53,110 nt of DNA. Source: Chloroflexota bacterium (GTDB lineage: Bacteria; Chloroflexota; Dehalococcoidia; UBA2979). The notes under the pieces were generated by a model, which worked only from the letters and a program-made list of their open reading frames with translations, had not been told where the DNA came from and ran no database searches. Each line of letters opens with the position of its first letter. Position 1 is the stretch's first letter. Both the position numbers and the translations under genes were made by a program. The stretch is from the NCBI GenBank assembly GCA_002716405.1, contig PBBA01000012.1, positions 1 to 53,110 of the forward strand, in the 5' to 3' direction. Shown in pieces: positions 1 through 8,174 of the stretch.

Positions 1-543
1 CAATACCAAGATAATTTATATATGTTGGGTCACAGTGGTTATTTAGCCGTAAAAAGACGAGCCTTAATATATAGTCTAAAAAACTTAAAGGTTGAATTTA
101 CTTATAAGCAAATAGATGACTTCATGGAAGCCTATCAATATTTATCTCCATTCCCTGATGCAATCGAAGGATTGAACAGACTGAACGAAAAATATGATCT
201 TGTAATGCTTTCAAATGGTGAACAGAGCTACTTAGAACATTTAGCTAAGAACCGAATTAAACGTGAGTTCCATGCTATTTTATCAGCAGAAACAGTTGGA
301 CAATTTAAACCTCACCCTGCGGTATACCGTTTTGCTGCTAAAGAGTTAAACCTTGAACCCAGACAGATAATGATGGTTGCCGCACATTCTTTCGACACTT
401 TAGGAGCAAGAATCAGTGGCTATCGAGGTGCTTATGTTAATAGGTATGATTTACCATACGATGAATCAGAATTTTACGAATTATACATGCCTGACTACAC
501 AAGCAAAAACTTTCCTGAATTATGTGATTTACTAGGTGTCTAA
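1..543 (+). CDS. Haloacid dehalogenase type II-like hydrolase (5' end outside window)
   Basis: The frame is open from base 1, so the gene starts upstream and about 180 C-terminal residues are visible; the first in-window ATG at 22 is internal. HAD-superfamily motifs are seen in order: LSNG (motif II), FKPHPAVY with the conserved lysine (motif III), and VAAHSFDTLGARISG with the acidic motif IV residue. This arrangement and the closing YVNR segment match (S)-2-haloacid dehalogenase (type II), an enzyme that hydrolyses the carbon-halogen bond of short 2-haloacids. The catalytic N-terminal aspartate (motif I) lies outside the window, so activity cannot be checked. Other HAD phosphatases of the same fold are possible. 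It converges on cbiP. Confidence 0.8.
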   Translation, partial: QYQDNLYMLGHSGYLAVKRRALIYSLKNLKVEFTYKQIDDFMEAYQYLSPFPDAIEGLNRLNEKYDLVMLSNGEQSYLEHLAKNRIKREFHAILSAETVGQFKPHPAVYRFAAKELNLEPRQIMMVAAHSFDTLGARISGYRGAYVNRYDLPYDESEFYELYMPDYTSKNFPELCDLLGV

Positions 544-570
544 AAAAGAAATTAATGCTGCTACTTAGAA

Positions 571-703
571 ACGGTAGGTGTCAAATCACCTAATTCCTGT
601 AACCGTATAATTTACTGGTCCCCGTACTACTCCCTAAACGGCAATATTACAGTGTCTGGGTTTGGAAGAATTAGCTGAAAGTTCCATTTCATGGGCTGAA
701 ATG
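571..703 (+). promoter_or_regulatory. Structured intergenic element, weak resemblance to a cobalamin riboswitch
   Basis: The gap between the dehalogenase and cbiP carries nested inverted repeats on the plus strand. ACGGT (571-575) pairs with ACCGT (602-606) around GGTG/CACC (577-580/587-590). CCTGTAA (596-602) can alternatively pair with TTACTGG (612-618) with one mismatch. CATTTCA (685-691) pairs perfectly with TGAAATG (697-703) around a 5-nt loop. Between these, CCCCG-ACT (620-628) and TTGGAAG (662-668) fall in the order expected for a cobalamin riboswitch core. The canonical B12 box (CAGGAGACCTG-like) is not present: a CCAT-TTC-ATGG hairpin (684-694) sits in its place. There is no plus-strand gene downstream; the element points antisense into cbiP. 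It may be a decayed riboswitch, an antisense-RNA leader, or a chance structure. Confidence 0.25.
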
Positions 704-725
704 TGAAAAGCTTAGTGATCGTATT

Positions 726-2270
726 TCATTGTGTATTATGAATTTTCTCAAGTCCTGTCATTTTATATATCAAATCCATGTCAATACTTGTTCGCACCCA
801 TTCAGCAAGTTTATCGTATTCTTGATCTAAGTCTTGTCGTTCATTGGAGAAAACAATACTTAAATTTTTCAATTGTGCAATATGACTTAAAACGGATTGG
901 CGAAGCTTTATATTATGAAATAATCCATGTATATAAGTTCCTAGTACATCACCATTTTCATTGATAGCTCCATCAAAAGAAAAAACTGTTGTCTGATCAT
1001 CTTCTTGTTGTGATTGGATTTTAAATGGTTGCGCAAAAATATCACCTGATGTTCGACCCATATGGATTTCATATCCTGAAATCGGTATTGATAAAGCCCC
1101 GCCTAACAACCCATGATCACTAGTTATAATTGCCTTTATACGTTTTGTTGCCTTTGTATGCTCGAATACAGTAGTTATTGGTAATAATCCTAATCCTTCT
1201 AATTCTTTTATATCCGATTCAATACCACTCGGGTCATATAATTTCTTTCCTAACATTTGATAACCGGCACAGATACCTATTATGGGCGTTCCTTTTGAAT
1301 AGAGCCGTTTTATACAATCAGCTAAACCTTGCTGTTCCATCCAAAGGAGATCTGAAATAGTTGTTTTACTACCAGGGAGTATGATCAGATCGGGTTCACT
1401 TAGTTCTTCTATATTTGAAACATAGCGTAGATTAACGCCTTGTTCTCTAGCTAAGGGATCAAAATCATCAAAATTCGCTATATGCGGTAGTTGTATAACA
1501 ACAATATCCAACTCATTTTCAATAGACTTAGAACTTAATACTTCTAGCCCCACAGAGTCCTCTTCCGGTATATGAATATCGTTATAATGATTAATTACAC
1601 CTGCCACAGGAATGCCAGTTCGTTCCTCCAACCAACTCAACCCATCGTCGAGTAAGCTTTTATCGCCACGAAATTTATTTATAATAAAACCTTGGATAGT
1701 ATTTTTTTCCTCAGCATTCAAAAGTTCAAGGGTACCTACTAAAGATGCAAATACTCCTCCTCGATCGATATCACCGCACAAGAGAACGGGGGAGTTGCTA
1801 TACAGGGCAACTCTCATATTAACTATTTCATTTTCTTTTAAATTTATTTCCGCGGGGCTACCAGCACCTTCAATTACAACTATGTCATATTCATTGCGCA
1901 AAATATCTAAAGAAGAACAAACTGCATCCCAAAGTTGATTTTTTAATGCAAAATAATCTAAAGCTTTTGCAGAAGTAAGCGGTTTACCCATTACAACTAC
2001 TTGAGAAGAATCATCTGTTTCAGGTTTTAGCAATATCGGATTCATTTCTACACGTGATTCTATACCTGCAGCTTCTGCTTGAATGGATTGAGCTCTCCCA
2101 ATTTCTTTTCCATCAGGTGTCACATGAGAATTGTTGGACATATTTTGAGCTTTGAAAGGGGCAACACTATAGCCATCTTGTTTAAATATTCTACATAAAG
2201 CTGACACAAGAATACTTTTCCCCACGTGAGAAGCAGTACCTTGAACCATTAGTACATGTCCTTTATTCAA
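726..2270 (-). CDS. cbiP: Cobyric acid synthase (CbiP/CobQ)
   Basis: This enzyme performs the glutamine- and ATP-dependent amidation of adenosylcobyrinate a,c-diamide to adenosylcobyrate in B12 synthesis. At 514 aa it is full length. The N-terminal dethiobiotin-synthetase-like ATPase domain opens with GTASHVGKS (11-19) and continues through KAQNMSNNS and GAGSPAEINL. The C-terminal class I glutamine amidotransferase domain shows the nucleophile C334 in GICAGYQMLG and H448 in YIHGLFH. The start is TTG with an AGGTGA ribosome-binding site just upstream; the next in-frame ATG (2249) would clip the first strand, so TTG is preferred. It is last in a minus-strand cob cluster after cbiB and a broken cobD. 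Confidence 0.95.
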   Translation of the reverse strand: MNKGHVLMVQGTASHVGKSILVSALCRIFKQDGYSVAPFKAQNMSNNSHVTPDGKEIGRAQSIQAEAAGIESRVEMNPILLKPETDDSSQVVVMGKPLTSAKALDYFALKNQLWDAVCSSLDILRNEYDIVVIEGAGSPAEINLKENEIVNMRVALYSNSPVLLCGDIDRGGVFASLVGTLELLNAEEKNTIQGFIINKFRGDKSLLDDGLSWLEERTGIPVAGVINHYNDIHIPEEDSVGLEVLSSKSIENELDIVVIQLPHIANFDDFDPLAREQGVNLRYVSNIEELSEPDLIILPGSKTTISDLLWMEQQGLADCIKRLYSKGTPIIGICAGYQMLGKKLYDPSGIESDIKELEGLGLLPITTVFEHTKATKRIKAIITSDHGLLGGALSIPISGYEIHMGRTSGDIFAQPFKIQSQQEDDQTTVFSFDGAINENGDVLGTYIHGLFHNIKLRQSVLSHIAQLKNLSIVFSNERQDLDQEYDKLAEWVRTSIDMDLIYKMTGLEKIHNTQ

Positions 2271-2326
2271 TAATCACCTACCGTACATATTTTGAAGATA
2301 AAGAATCTTTTAAAAGCAATTTTTAA

Positions 2327-2752
2327 CTAAACCTCGACTAGTTCCATCATTGTGTTTACCAACTGCCTACATTCACTAAAAGGTCGAATTCCAATACGGA
2401 TATAATCTGGAAGCCCAAAAGAGGTGCAGTCTCTAACGACAATTCCTTTTTGAAGTAATCGATTCCTCCAGCTACCTGCAAGAATAAATGATGTATCAAT
2501 ATCTAGGTGTTTAGAGATCATCTCATGTAAATGCAAACACTCTGGATCGGGATATTTTGATAAGTCTATATCTTCTACTCCATCGAAAACAGATTCTGGA
2601 GGACCAAGGGGATTAATATTAGTGCTGAAATCTAAAATATCTTCATAAGCTAATCCCAGAGCACGTAATTCGGATAATTTAATACTGCCATGTATTGGGC
2701 GTATAGGATTATTCTTAGATAATCGAAATTTTTTATAAGACCTCTTGGACAT
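2327..2752 (-). pseudogene. CobD-type threonine-phosphate decarboxylase with large internal deletion
   Basis: The 141-aa frame joins two separate parts of a class I PLP-dependent enzyme of the CobD/HisC type, normally about 350-360 aa. Residues 20-93 match the N-terminus (HGS, LDFSTNINPLGPP, YPDPE, FILAG). Residues 99-141 match the C-terminus (LLQKGIVVRDCTSFGLPDYIRI, then the closing R...E...L helix). About 200 residues between them are missing, including the PLP lysine, the substrate-aligning Asp/Tyr and most of the dimer interface. The join lies near 2459-2473 and keeps the frame. A strong Shine-Dalgarno (GGAGATGG) precedes the ATG. It sits between cbiB and cbiP, as an aminopropanol-phosphate gene should. 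It cannot be an active decarboxylase; a real deletion and a misassembly are both possible. Confidence 0.85.
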
Positions 2753-2767
2753 ACAAATACCATCTCC

Positions 2768-3703
2768 TTAATGAATAATTAAGATAAGCGTTACAGCGCA
2801 TATCATTGTCAGTACAGCAGAGCAATACATAGCTTTTACTGTCCTGTTTATATCTTCGACTACTATTGGTCTTTTTTCATCACCAAGCTTGTACTGTGTA
2901 TCTTTTTCTAACGCTATGTTAAGAGCACCGGCAATTACACTCATAGTCCACCCAGCATTGGGACTTGCGGTATTAGCATGATCTCGCCACATAATATGCC
3001 AAGCATTTTTAGCATCTAGCTCAGATAGGAAAATACTACTTATTAACAAGGTACAAGCAGATAATCTAGCAGGAATAAAATTTAGTAAGTCATCGATTTT
3101 TGCAGAGAACTTTCCTAAATATTCATATTCACCTCGGTAACCGATCATACTGTCAAGTGTATTAACAACTCGATAAGCGACTGCTCCAGGAAGACCAAAA
3201 AAAGCAAATGCAATCATTGGCCCTGTAAAGCTATCAGTGACATTTTCTGATACTGATTCTATAGTCGCAGCTAAAGATTGTTGACTTGTTAAATTTGATG
3301 TATCCCTGCTAACCAAAGCAGGCATTTCTAACCTTACTTGATCAAGATCGTCTTGTTCCAGAAGAGTTTTTATTTTCGATGCTTCTTTATGAAGCATACG
3401 AATAGAAAATGTAGATTTTAAGAATAAACCAATGATCAAGACGTATAGAATATAATTTAGAGATTGGATGTAATAATTAAGTAAATATGTAGTTCCGGCC
3501 CAAAAAATTATAATAATAAGAAATAAAAATACACCATATATAAATTGCACATAATTTGAACTTGGGGATAAGAATTTAAGCCGTCTGATAGATAACCCAA
3601 TCCACGCTGTCGGATGCCATTTATTTGGCGGATCACCAAAAAATAGATCAATAAGCACTGCGATAATTAAGGCATATATTTCTACAGGAACATTCAAAAT
3701 CAT
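2768..3703 (-). CDS. cbiB: Adenosylcobinamide-phosphate synthase (CbiB)
   Basis: This membrane enzyme attaches (R)-1-aminopropan-2-ol phosphate to adenosylcobyric acid. The 311-aa protein is polytopic, with hydrophobic stretches near 8-20, 55-95, 165-185 and 290-311. It carries family signatures DLFFGDPPNKWHPTAWIG at the N-terminus, FAFFGLPGAVAYRVVNTLDSM mid-protein, and RDHANTASPNAGW. Length is normal for CbiB (about 310-320). It is the first gene of the cob cluster and lies 15 bp upstream of the broken decarboxylase that should supply its substrate. No riboswitch can fit upstream: tRNA-Thr begins only 26 bp away. Confidence 0.94.
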   Translation of the reverse strand: MILNVPVEIYALIIAVLIDLFFGDPPNKWHPTAWIGLSIRRLKFLSPSSNYVQFIYGVFLFLIIIIFWAGTTYLLNYYIQSLNYILYVLIIGLFLKSTFSIRMLHKEASKIKTLLEQDDLDQVRLEMPALVSRDTSNLTSQQSLAATIESVSENVTDSFTGPMIAFAFFGLPGAVAYRVVNTLDSMIGYRGEYEYLGKFSAKIDDLLNFIPARLSACTLLISSIFLSELDAKNAWHIMWRDHANTASPNAGWTMSVIAGALNIALEKDTQYKLGDEKRPIVVEDINRTVKAMYCSAVLTMICAVTLILIIH

Positions 3704-3729
3704 TTAACATCATTTCAAAGATTGATATA

Positions 3730-3804
3730 TGGAGCCGACGGTGTGAATCGAACACACGACCTACTGTTTACGAAACAGTTGCTCTACCCCTGAGCTACGC
3801 CGGC
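3730..3804 (-). tRNA. tRNA-Thr (anticodon CGU), CCA encoded
   Basis: Read on the minus strand, the 75 nt fold as a complete cloverleaf. The acceptor stem GCCGGCG pairs with CGTCGGC (one G-U). The anticodon stem ACTGT/ACAGT encloses loop TTCGTAA, giving anticodon CGU for the ACG codon. The T stem GTGTG/CACAC encloses TTCGATT. The discriminator U and an encoded CCA follow. The tRNA lies between the 3-hydroxyacid dehydrogenase gene and cbiB, all on the minus strand. Confidence 0.97.
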
Positions 3805-3809
3805 AAATG

Positions 3810-4682
3810 TCAGTTTTTTTTATAAATGCTAAATGCAGAATCCGATGACGAATCACCATATCCATCCGTAAGAGCACGAGTTAGATTTTCATATGCCGAT
3901 GAAGCCATAGGTGTAGGGATTTCAGATTCAATCCCTACTTGTAAAGCTAGTCCCAAATCTTTTCTTGCAAGACGGAGGGCAAAAGTCGGATTATCATAAT
4001 CTTCCTTAAATATCTTTTCTGCTCCACCTAAAATTTGTCGATTTGCACTTCCAGTTTGCATAACTTCTAATGCTCGAGCTGGATCAAGACCAGCACCATT
4101 TGCTAAAGCAAGAGCTTCGACAACAGTTTGTCTAGCACTAATTGAGACCAAATTATTAATTAATTTTACAAGAGCTCCATTACCTGAATCGCCCATATGG
4201 AAGATGTGATCTCCTATCGCCTCAAAAATGGGGTAGCATTTTTCATATGCTACTTGAGGTCCTCCTACCATTACAGCTAAAGTCCCATCAATTGCCCTTG
4301 GTACACCACCACTTACAGGGGCATCAAGTAAGGTAATTCCTACTGCTTCACAGACTTTAGCAAGACGCACTGCCTCAGATGGTAGATTTGTCGATAGATC
4401 AATGTGTATTGTCTCAGGTGCAGCATTTTCTAAAATGCCATCACTGCCAGTAATGACCTCATTTATTTCTTTTGGTCCAGGTAAGGAAGTTATAATGATT
4501 GGGCAATTTTTTGCGATATCACTGACACTTTCTAGCGGATTAGCACCTAGTTCAATGAGGTTGGCCATTCTTGCTTCCTCTAGATCAAAAACATGAACTT
4601 TATGCCCAGCACGAATTAGATTCAATGCCATTGGGTTGCCTATGTTTCCGACACCGATAAATCCTAATGGTTCGTTGAACAT
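3810..4682 (-). CDS. NAD(P)-dependent beta-hydroxyacid dehydrogenase (3-hydroxyisobutyrate dehydrogenase family)
   Basis: Enzymes of this family oxidise 3-hydroxyisobutyrate or interconvert tartronate semialdehyde and glycerate. At 290 aa the protein is full length. The N-terminal Rossmann motif GFIGVGNIGNPM (7-18) binds the dinucleotide. DAPVSGGVPRAIDGTL is the substrate-binding motif, and K173 in GALVKLINN is the expected catalytic lysine. The helical C-terminal domain is complete (RLARKDLGLAL). An acidic residue at the end of the second strand (VFDLEEAR) suggests NAD preference. The start has a good AGGAG site. The substrate cannot be assigned from sequence. Confidence 0.88.
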   Translation of the reverse strand: MFNEPLGFIGVGNIGNPMALNLIRAGHKVHVFDLEEARMANLIELGANPLESVSDIAKNCPIIITSLPGPKEINEVITGSDGILENAAPETIHIDLSTNLPSEAVRLAKVCEAVGITLLDAPVSGGVPRAIDGTLAVMVGGPQVAYEKCYPIFEAIGDHIFHMGDSGNGALVKLINNLVSISARQTVVEALALANGAGLDPARALEVMQTGSANRQILGGAEKIFKEDYDNPTFALRLARKDLGLALQVGIESEIPTPMASSAYENLTRALTDGYGDSSSDSAFSIYKKN

Positions 4683-4738
4683 GCCATACTCCTTAGTTTC
4701 ATTATGGTCAGTTTACTCAGATAGTTGGAATACTAAAA

Positions 4739-5455
4739 CTATAAGTCTTTTTTTCCGAAGATAAAGATTGCAGGAAATAAAAGAATGGCAGTTAACGCTA
4801 AGAAAATTGTAATTATTTGTATACCTTCAGAGGTAAAAGTCTCTCCACGAAAAATTTCCGGTAATTGTTGAATAGTTACGCTAATACTTAGCAGATCAAG
4901 CCCTAAGAATTGCATTAATGCACTTGATAAACTTACGGTGAGTAAAACAAGTAACACTGCTGGTAATAAACTTGCAAATAAAACAGACATTAAAATCCCA
5001 AAAGCTGCCACAGAAGTGAGGATAGAACCGACGATTATCCATCCCAGAAAAACAGAGCTTTCGGTACTATCATTAACGCCGTACCTAAGCATGAAGTATG
5101 AAAACGGAATTATAATTACTGAATATGTAATTAATATGAAACCTATTCGGGAAAGAATTTTGGCACATACATACTCACTTCGTGTGATGGCTCGAGATAG
5201 AATTGAATCAGCAATTATTCCAGATTCACCGTTAATGGAACTTGCACTAAGTACTGCAATAGCTAGTCCTGATGTAGGCATTAGAACTGTCGTTGTGTAG
5301 AAGGCCATAGTTTCAGAGACGAGTTCATTTTCATAATTTGCCAAAAAAATTAAAAATATTGCTGGAACTGTGAGTACTAAAATCCAAATACGTGAAACCC
5401 AAGATTGTGATAATTGCCGAAAGTCATATTTAAGTATTGTCAGAAAGGCTTGCAT
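4739..5455 (-). CDS. ABC transporter permease (ABC-2 type)
   Basis: The 238-aa protein is mostly hydrophobic, with about six predicted membrane segments (near 21-40, 55-75, 105-130, 140-160, 165-195 and 210-230), and the N-terminus FLTILKYDFRQLSQSWVSRIW is typical of ABC-2 permeases. Its start lies inside the 3' end of the ATP-binding gene (26-bp overlap), so the two are probably translationally coupled and form one transporter. The segment ILSRAITRSEYVCAKIL resembles the cytoplasmic coupling region of this permease group. The transported substrate is unknown. It is the last gene of a two-gene operon. Confidence 0.85.
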   Translation of the reverse strand: MQAFLTILKYDFRQLSQSWVSRIWILVLTVPAIFLIFLANYENELVSETMAFYTTTVLMPTSGLAIAVLSASSINGESGIIADSILSRAITRSEYVCAKILSRIGFILITYSVIIIPFSYFMLRYGVNDSTESSVFLGWIIVGSILTSVAAFGILMSVLFASLLPAVLLVLLTVSLSSALMQFLGLDLLSISVTIQQLPEIFRGETFTSEGIQIITIFLALTAILLFPAIFIFGKKDL

Positions 5456-6488
5456 TATTTGAGTCTACCTTTATCTGTACGTCTATATCATTATTTTCCA
5501 AGCCTTGATTGTTAAGCCAAGATGCTGCACGAAGGGCTCCACGTGTTCTGTCATCTTCCAGACGCCGCAAGAAAGCTTCTTCAATTTCGTCTTCTCCACT
5601 TCGAATAAAGTGCAGATCGACACCAGTTTTGTCGATTAATCCCAAGATTCGGTGCATGTACTCAGACAATGTTTCTGTTCCAAGTAGTGTGATTTTAAAC
5701 TCTGAACCAATTTTTTCGTATGTTACTGTTCCGGGAGTATCGAGTGTATGTATTTGCTGTTCAAAGGAGCCAATATTTCCTTCTATTTCCAGATGAATAT
5801 TTCCCTGTCGCGCTAATCTTCGCATCTCAGCCATAGGTCCTGAATAAATCATTCTACCATGTGAAAGAATGCCAACGTCAGAACATGCCCTTTCAACATC
5901 TGCTAATATATGTGTTGCAATAATAACGGTTCTATTACGTCCGGCTAGTTCACGAATCAGTTCAATAGTTTGTTTTCTCCCTGCAGGATCTAACCCTGAA
6001 GTGGGTTCATCAAGGATAATAAGCTCTGGGTCTCCCATAAGCGCAGCAGCAATACCTAATCTTGTGTTCATACCTGTAGAGAATCCCTTAATTGGTTGTG
6101 AGGCAATGGCCGATAAGTCAACAGAGTCTAAAAGTCTGACTAGTTGGATCTTAGCCCTTCTTGCGTCTAATCCAAGAACTCCACCTACAAATTCCAGATA
6201 TGTAATTGGTGTCATGTGTTTTGGGAAATTGGGGTTGGTAGGTAAATATCCTAGACGTCTTCTAATATCAGCACGTTCTGGCGTCATAGGTTCGTTAAAA
6301 AGTGAGATTGAACCAGCTGTAGGCTTTTGCAATCCTAATAAAAGCCTAAAAGTAGTAGATTTACCAGCACCATTTGGGCCTACCAAGCCAAATATGCTAC
6401 CTTTTTCTACGTTAAGATTCAGTGCATTCAATGCAATGTAGCGATTATCATATATCTTTGTTAAGTCGGATGTTTGAATGACAGACAT
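5430..6488 (-). CDS. ABC transporter ATP-binding protein
   Basis: This is the nucleotide-binding subunit of the ABC-2 transporter made with the overlapping permease. Motifs in order are Walker A GPNGAGKST (37-45), signature FSTGMNTRLG, Walker B IILDEPTSGLD and H-loop IIATHI. The signature reads FSTGM rather than LSGGM, a variation seen in this CcmA/DrrA-like family. After about residue 220 comes an extra domain of some 130 aa with regulatory-domain character and an acidic tail. Length (352 aa) exceeds the 230-310 aa usual for the family. The start has an AAGG site. It is divergent from the response regulator gene across 174 bp. Confidence 0.92.
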   Translation of the reverse strand: MSVIQTSDLTKIYDNRYIALNALNLNVEKGSIFGLVGPNGAGKSTTFRLLLGLQKPTAGSISLFNEPMTPERADIRRRLGYLPTNPNFPKHMTPITYLEFVGGVLGLDARRAKIQLVRLLDSVDLSAIASQPIKGFSTGMNTRLGIAAALMGDPELIILDEPTSGLDPAGRKQTIELIRELAGRNRTVIIATHILADVERACSDVGILSHGRMIYSGPMAEMRRLARQGNIHLEIEGNIGSFEQQIHTLDTPGTVTYEKIGSEFKITLLGTETLSEYMHRILGLIDKTGVDLHFIRSGEDEIEEAFLRRLEDDRTRGALRAASWLNNQGLENNDIDVQIKVDSNNASLSDNT

Positions 6489-6662
6489 AAGGAGACCTTC
6501 TATTATCTATTATGTCATATACAACTACCGCAAGTTTGCAGTTAGTATTTTTATGATATCAGTTTTGATACTACATCATAATGATTATTAATTACGATTG
6601 TAAGTGTAATTAGATATTGATCAGTAGGGTCCAACATTTTGAACCAGTGATTAGGTAACAAT

Positions 6663-7331
6663 ATGAATAGAATTTTGTTGCTTGCAAAAGATTCTTCTGA
6701 AATACAACTCATAGAAAGAGCTCTAAGAGTTGATGGTCATGTTTTGCGTTCTGAACATGATGTAGCTGGATGTTTATCCGCATTGGATCAATGGAAACCC
6801 ACCTTGTTTTTAGCTGATCTTTCAACCGGTATGTCTATATCATCTCTCACACAATTATCAGCAGAAATGAAAATACGAGATGTAAAGTTAATGGTTTTAG
6901 CTGATGAGCGTGATTTAGGTATTTTAGAAGCTGTTCCGCAATTAGATGATTTTGTAACAAAACCATTGAAAGATATTGAAATTCGCTTAAGGGTTTCGCG
7001 ACTACTGTCTACTTCAGCTGGGAAGATTGCATCTGAATTACTACAACGCGGTGGGTTGGAAATTGATATTGACCGTTATAAAGTGACATTGGATGGTGTG
7101 ATACTTGATCTAACCTATAAAGAATATGAGCTTTTACGGTTTTTAGCATCGAATCCAGGGAAAGCTTTTTCTCGGGAAGCATTATTAAATCAAGTATGGG
7201 GGTACGATTATTTTGGTGGTGCAAGGACTGTAGATGTGCATGTACGACGTATACGCGCCAAGATAGAACGAAGGCAACAATTTATTGAAACAGTTCGAAA
7301 TGTTGGATACAGATTTTCGGAAAATCAATAA
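6663..7331 (+). CDS. OmpR/PhoB-family response regulator, atypical receiver
   Basis: The 222-aa protein has an N-terminal receiver (1-110) and a C-terminal winged-helix domain (about 125-222; LTYKEYELLRFLASNPGKAFSR, TVDVHVRRIRAKI, VRNVGYRF). It is a transcription factor. The phosphoacceptor D52 and the conserved K100 (TKP) are present. The acidic pocket has only D10 (K9 where a second acid is usual), and the switch Thr/Ser is A80 (VLAD). These changes suggest weak or phosphorylation-independent signalling, as in atypical response regulators. No histidine kinase gene lies nearby. It is divergent from the ABC transporter genes and 27 bp upstream of the flavin reductase gene, which may share its transcript. 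Confidence 0.9.
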   Translation: MNRILLLAKDSSEIQLIERALRVDGHVLRSEHDVAGCLSALDQWKPTLFLADLSTGMSISSLTQLSAEMKIRDVKLMVLADERDLGILEAVPQLDDFVTKPLKDIEIRLRVSRLLSTSAGKIASELLQRGGLEIDIDRYKVTLDGVILDLTYKEYELLRFLASNPGKAFSREALLNQVWGYDYFGGARTVDVHVRRIRAKIERRQQFIETVRNVGYRFSENQ

Positions 7332-7358
7332 GTCTTAAGTCATAGTGAAGTATTAAAA

Positions 7359-8165
7359 ATGTACCAACCTGCTCCAGAAAATATAAATCGTTTATCTAAA
7401 GAATTTGCCGCACGGTTATTAATGGGTGGTGTAGTTACATTGGTGACTTCAAATTGGCAGGGGCGTAATAATGTGATGCCTCTTGCATGGCATATGCCTG
7501 TGTCTACTAACCCTACGTTAATAGCGATAGCAGTCGCAGAGTCAAGATATTCAGTTGACATGATTAATCATTCTGAAGAATTTACTATTAATATTCCTAA
7601 ACGACCTATGCTCCATCATGTGCAATATCTGGGTCAAATTAGTGGAGAAAATATAGATAAATTAGAAGCTGCACAATGGGATTACTTTGCTGGTTTTCGA
7701 GTAATGTCTCCGTTACTACATAATTGTGCTGGTTGGATAGAATGTGGTGTCAGGCATATGATGCCTTTTGGAGACCATGTTCTTTATATTGCTGAAGTTG
7801 TTTCAGTTCAAGTTGATAATGATTCATTTGATTTGCATTGGAAAAGTGATGCCGGGGATGATCGTCCTCTCATTTACCTTGGTGAAAATGCGTATAGTTC
7901 TTTTGATTATGTAAAAAACGCACGAACTCCCAAAGATCTAGAGGCACCAGAGAAAATTCTTGCAGAACGGATGGTTGAAGAGCTCGAACTAACTAAAGAA
8001 TCAGTAGAAAAACGTGAAGAAATTCAGGCTAAGTTGGAACGAGAAGTTGAATTAGGCAACATTATTGATGTGGATACAATGAGTGAGTTTATTAGTTTAG
8101 ATGGGAATAATCAGCTCGATTTTACGCAAGCATTAATTATTGACGATCAAGAAAAAAAAGATTAA
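7359..8165 (+). CDS. Flavin reductase-like, FMN-binding protein with acidic C-terminal tail
   Basis: Residues 12-185 match the flavin reductase/split-barrel FMN-binding family (TLVTSNWQGRNNVMPLAWHMPVS, ESRYSVDMINHSEEFTINIP, and CGWIEC-like GWIECGVRH). Members reduce free flavins for partner monooxygenases or act directly as FMN oxidoreductases. About 80 further residues (187-268) are highly charged and probably helical or coiled coil (EKILAERMVEELELTKESVE), which is not part of the core family. The gene lies 27 bp after the response regulator and converges on the beta-lactamase-like gene with 9 bp between them. No partner monooxygenase is adjacent. Confidence 0.85.
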   Translation: MYQPAPENINRLSKEFAARLLMGGVVTLVTSNWQGRNNVMPLAWHMPVSTNPTLIAIAVAESRYSVDMINHSEEFTINIPKRPMLHHVQYLGQISGENIDKLEAAQWDYFAGFRVMSPLLHNCAGWIECGVRHMMPFGDHVLYIAEVVSVQVDNDSFDLHWKSDAGDDRPLIYLGENAYSSFDYVKNARTPKDLEAPEKILAERMVEELELTKESVEKREEIQAKLEREVELGNIIDVDTMSEFISLDGNNQLDFTQALIIDDQEKKD

Positions 8166-8174
8166 CAATAATAA

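Noticed and set aside
3704-3729. Cobalamin riboswitch in the normal place ahead of cbiB
   Set aside because: Only 26 bp separate cbiB from tRNA-Thr, too little room for a riboswitch.
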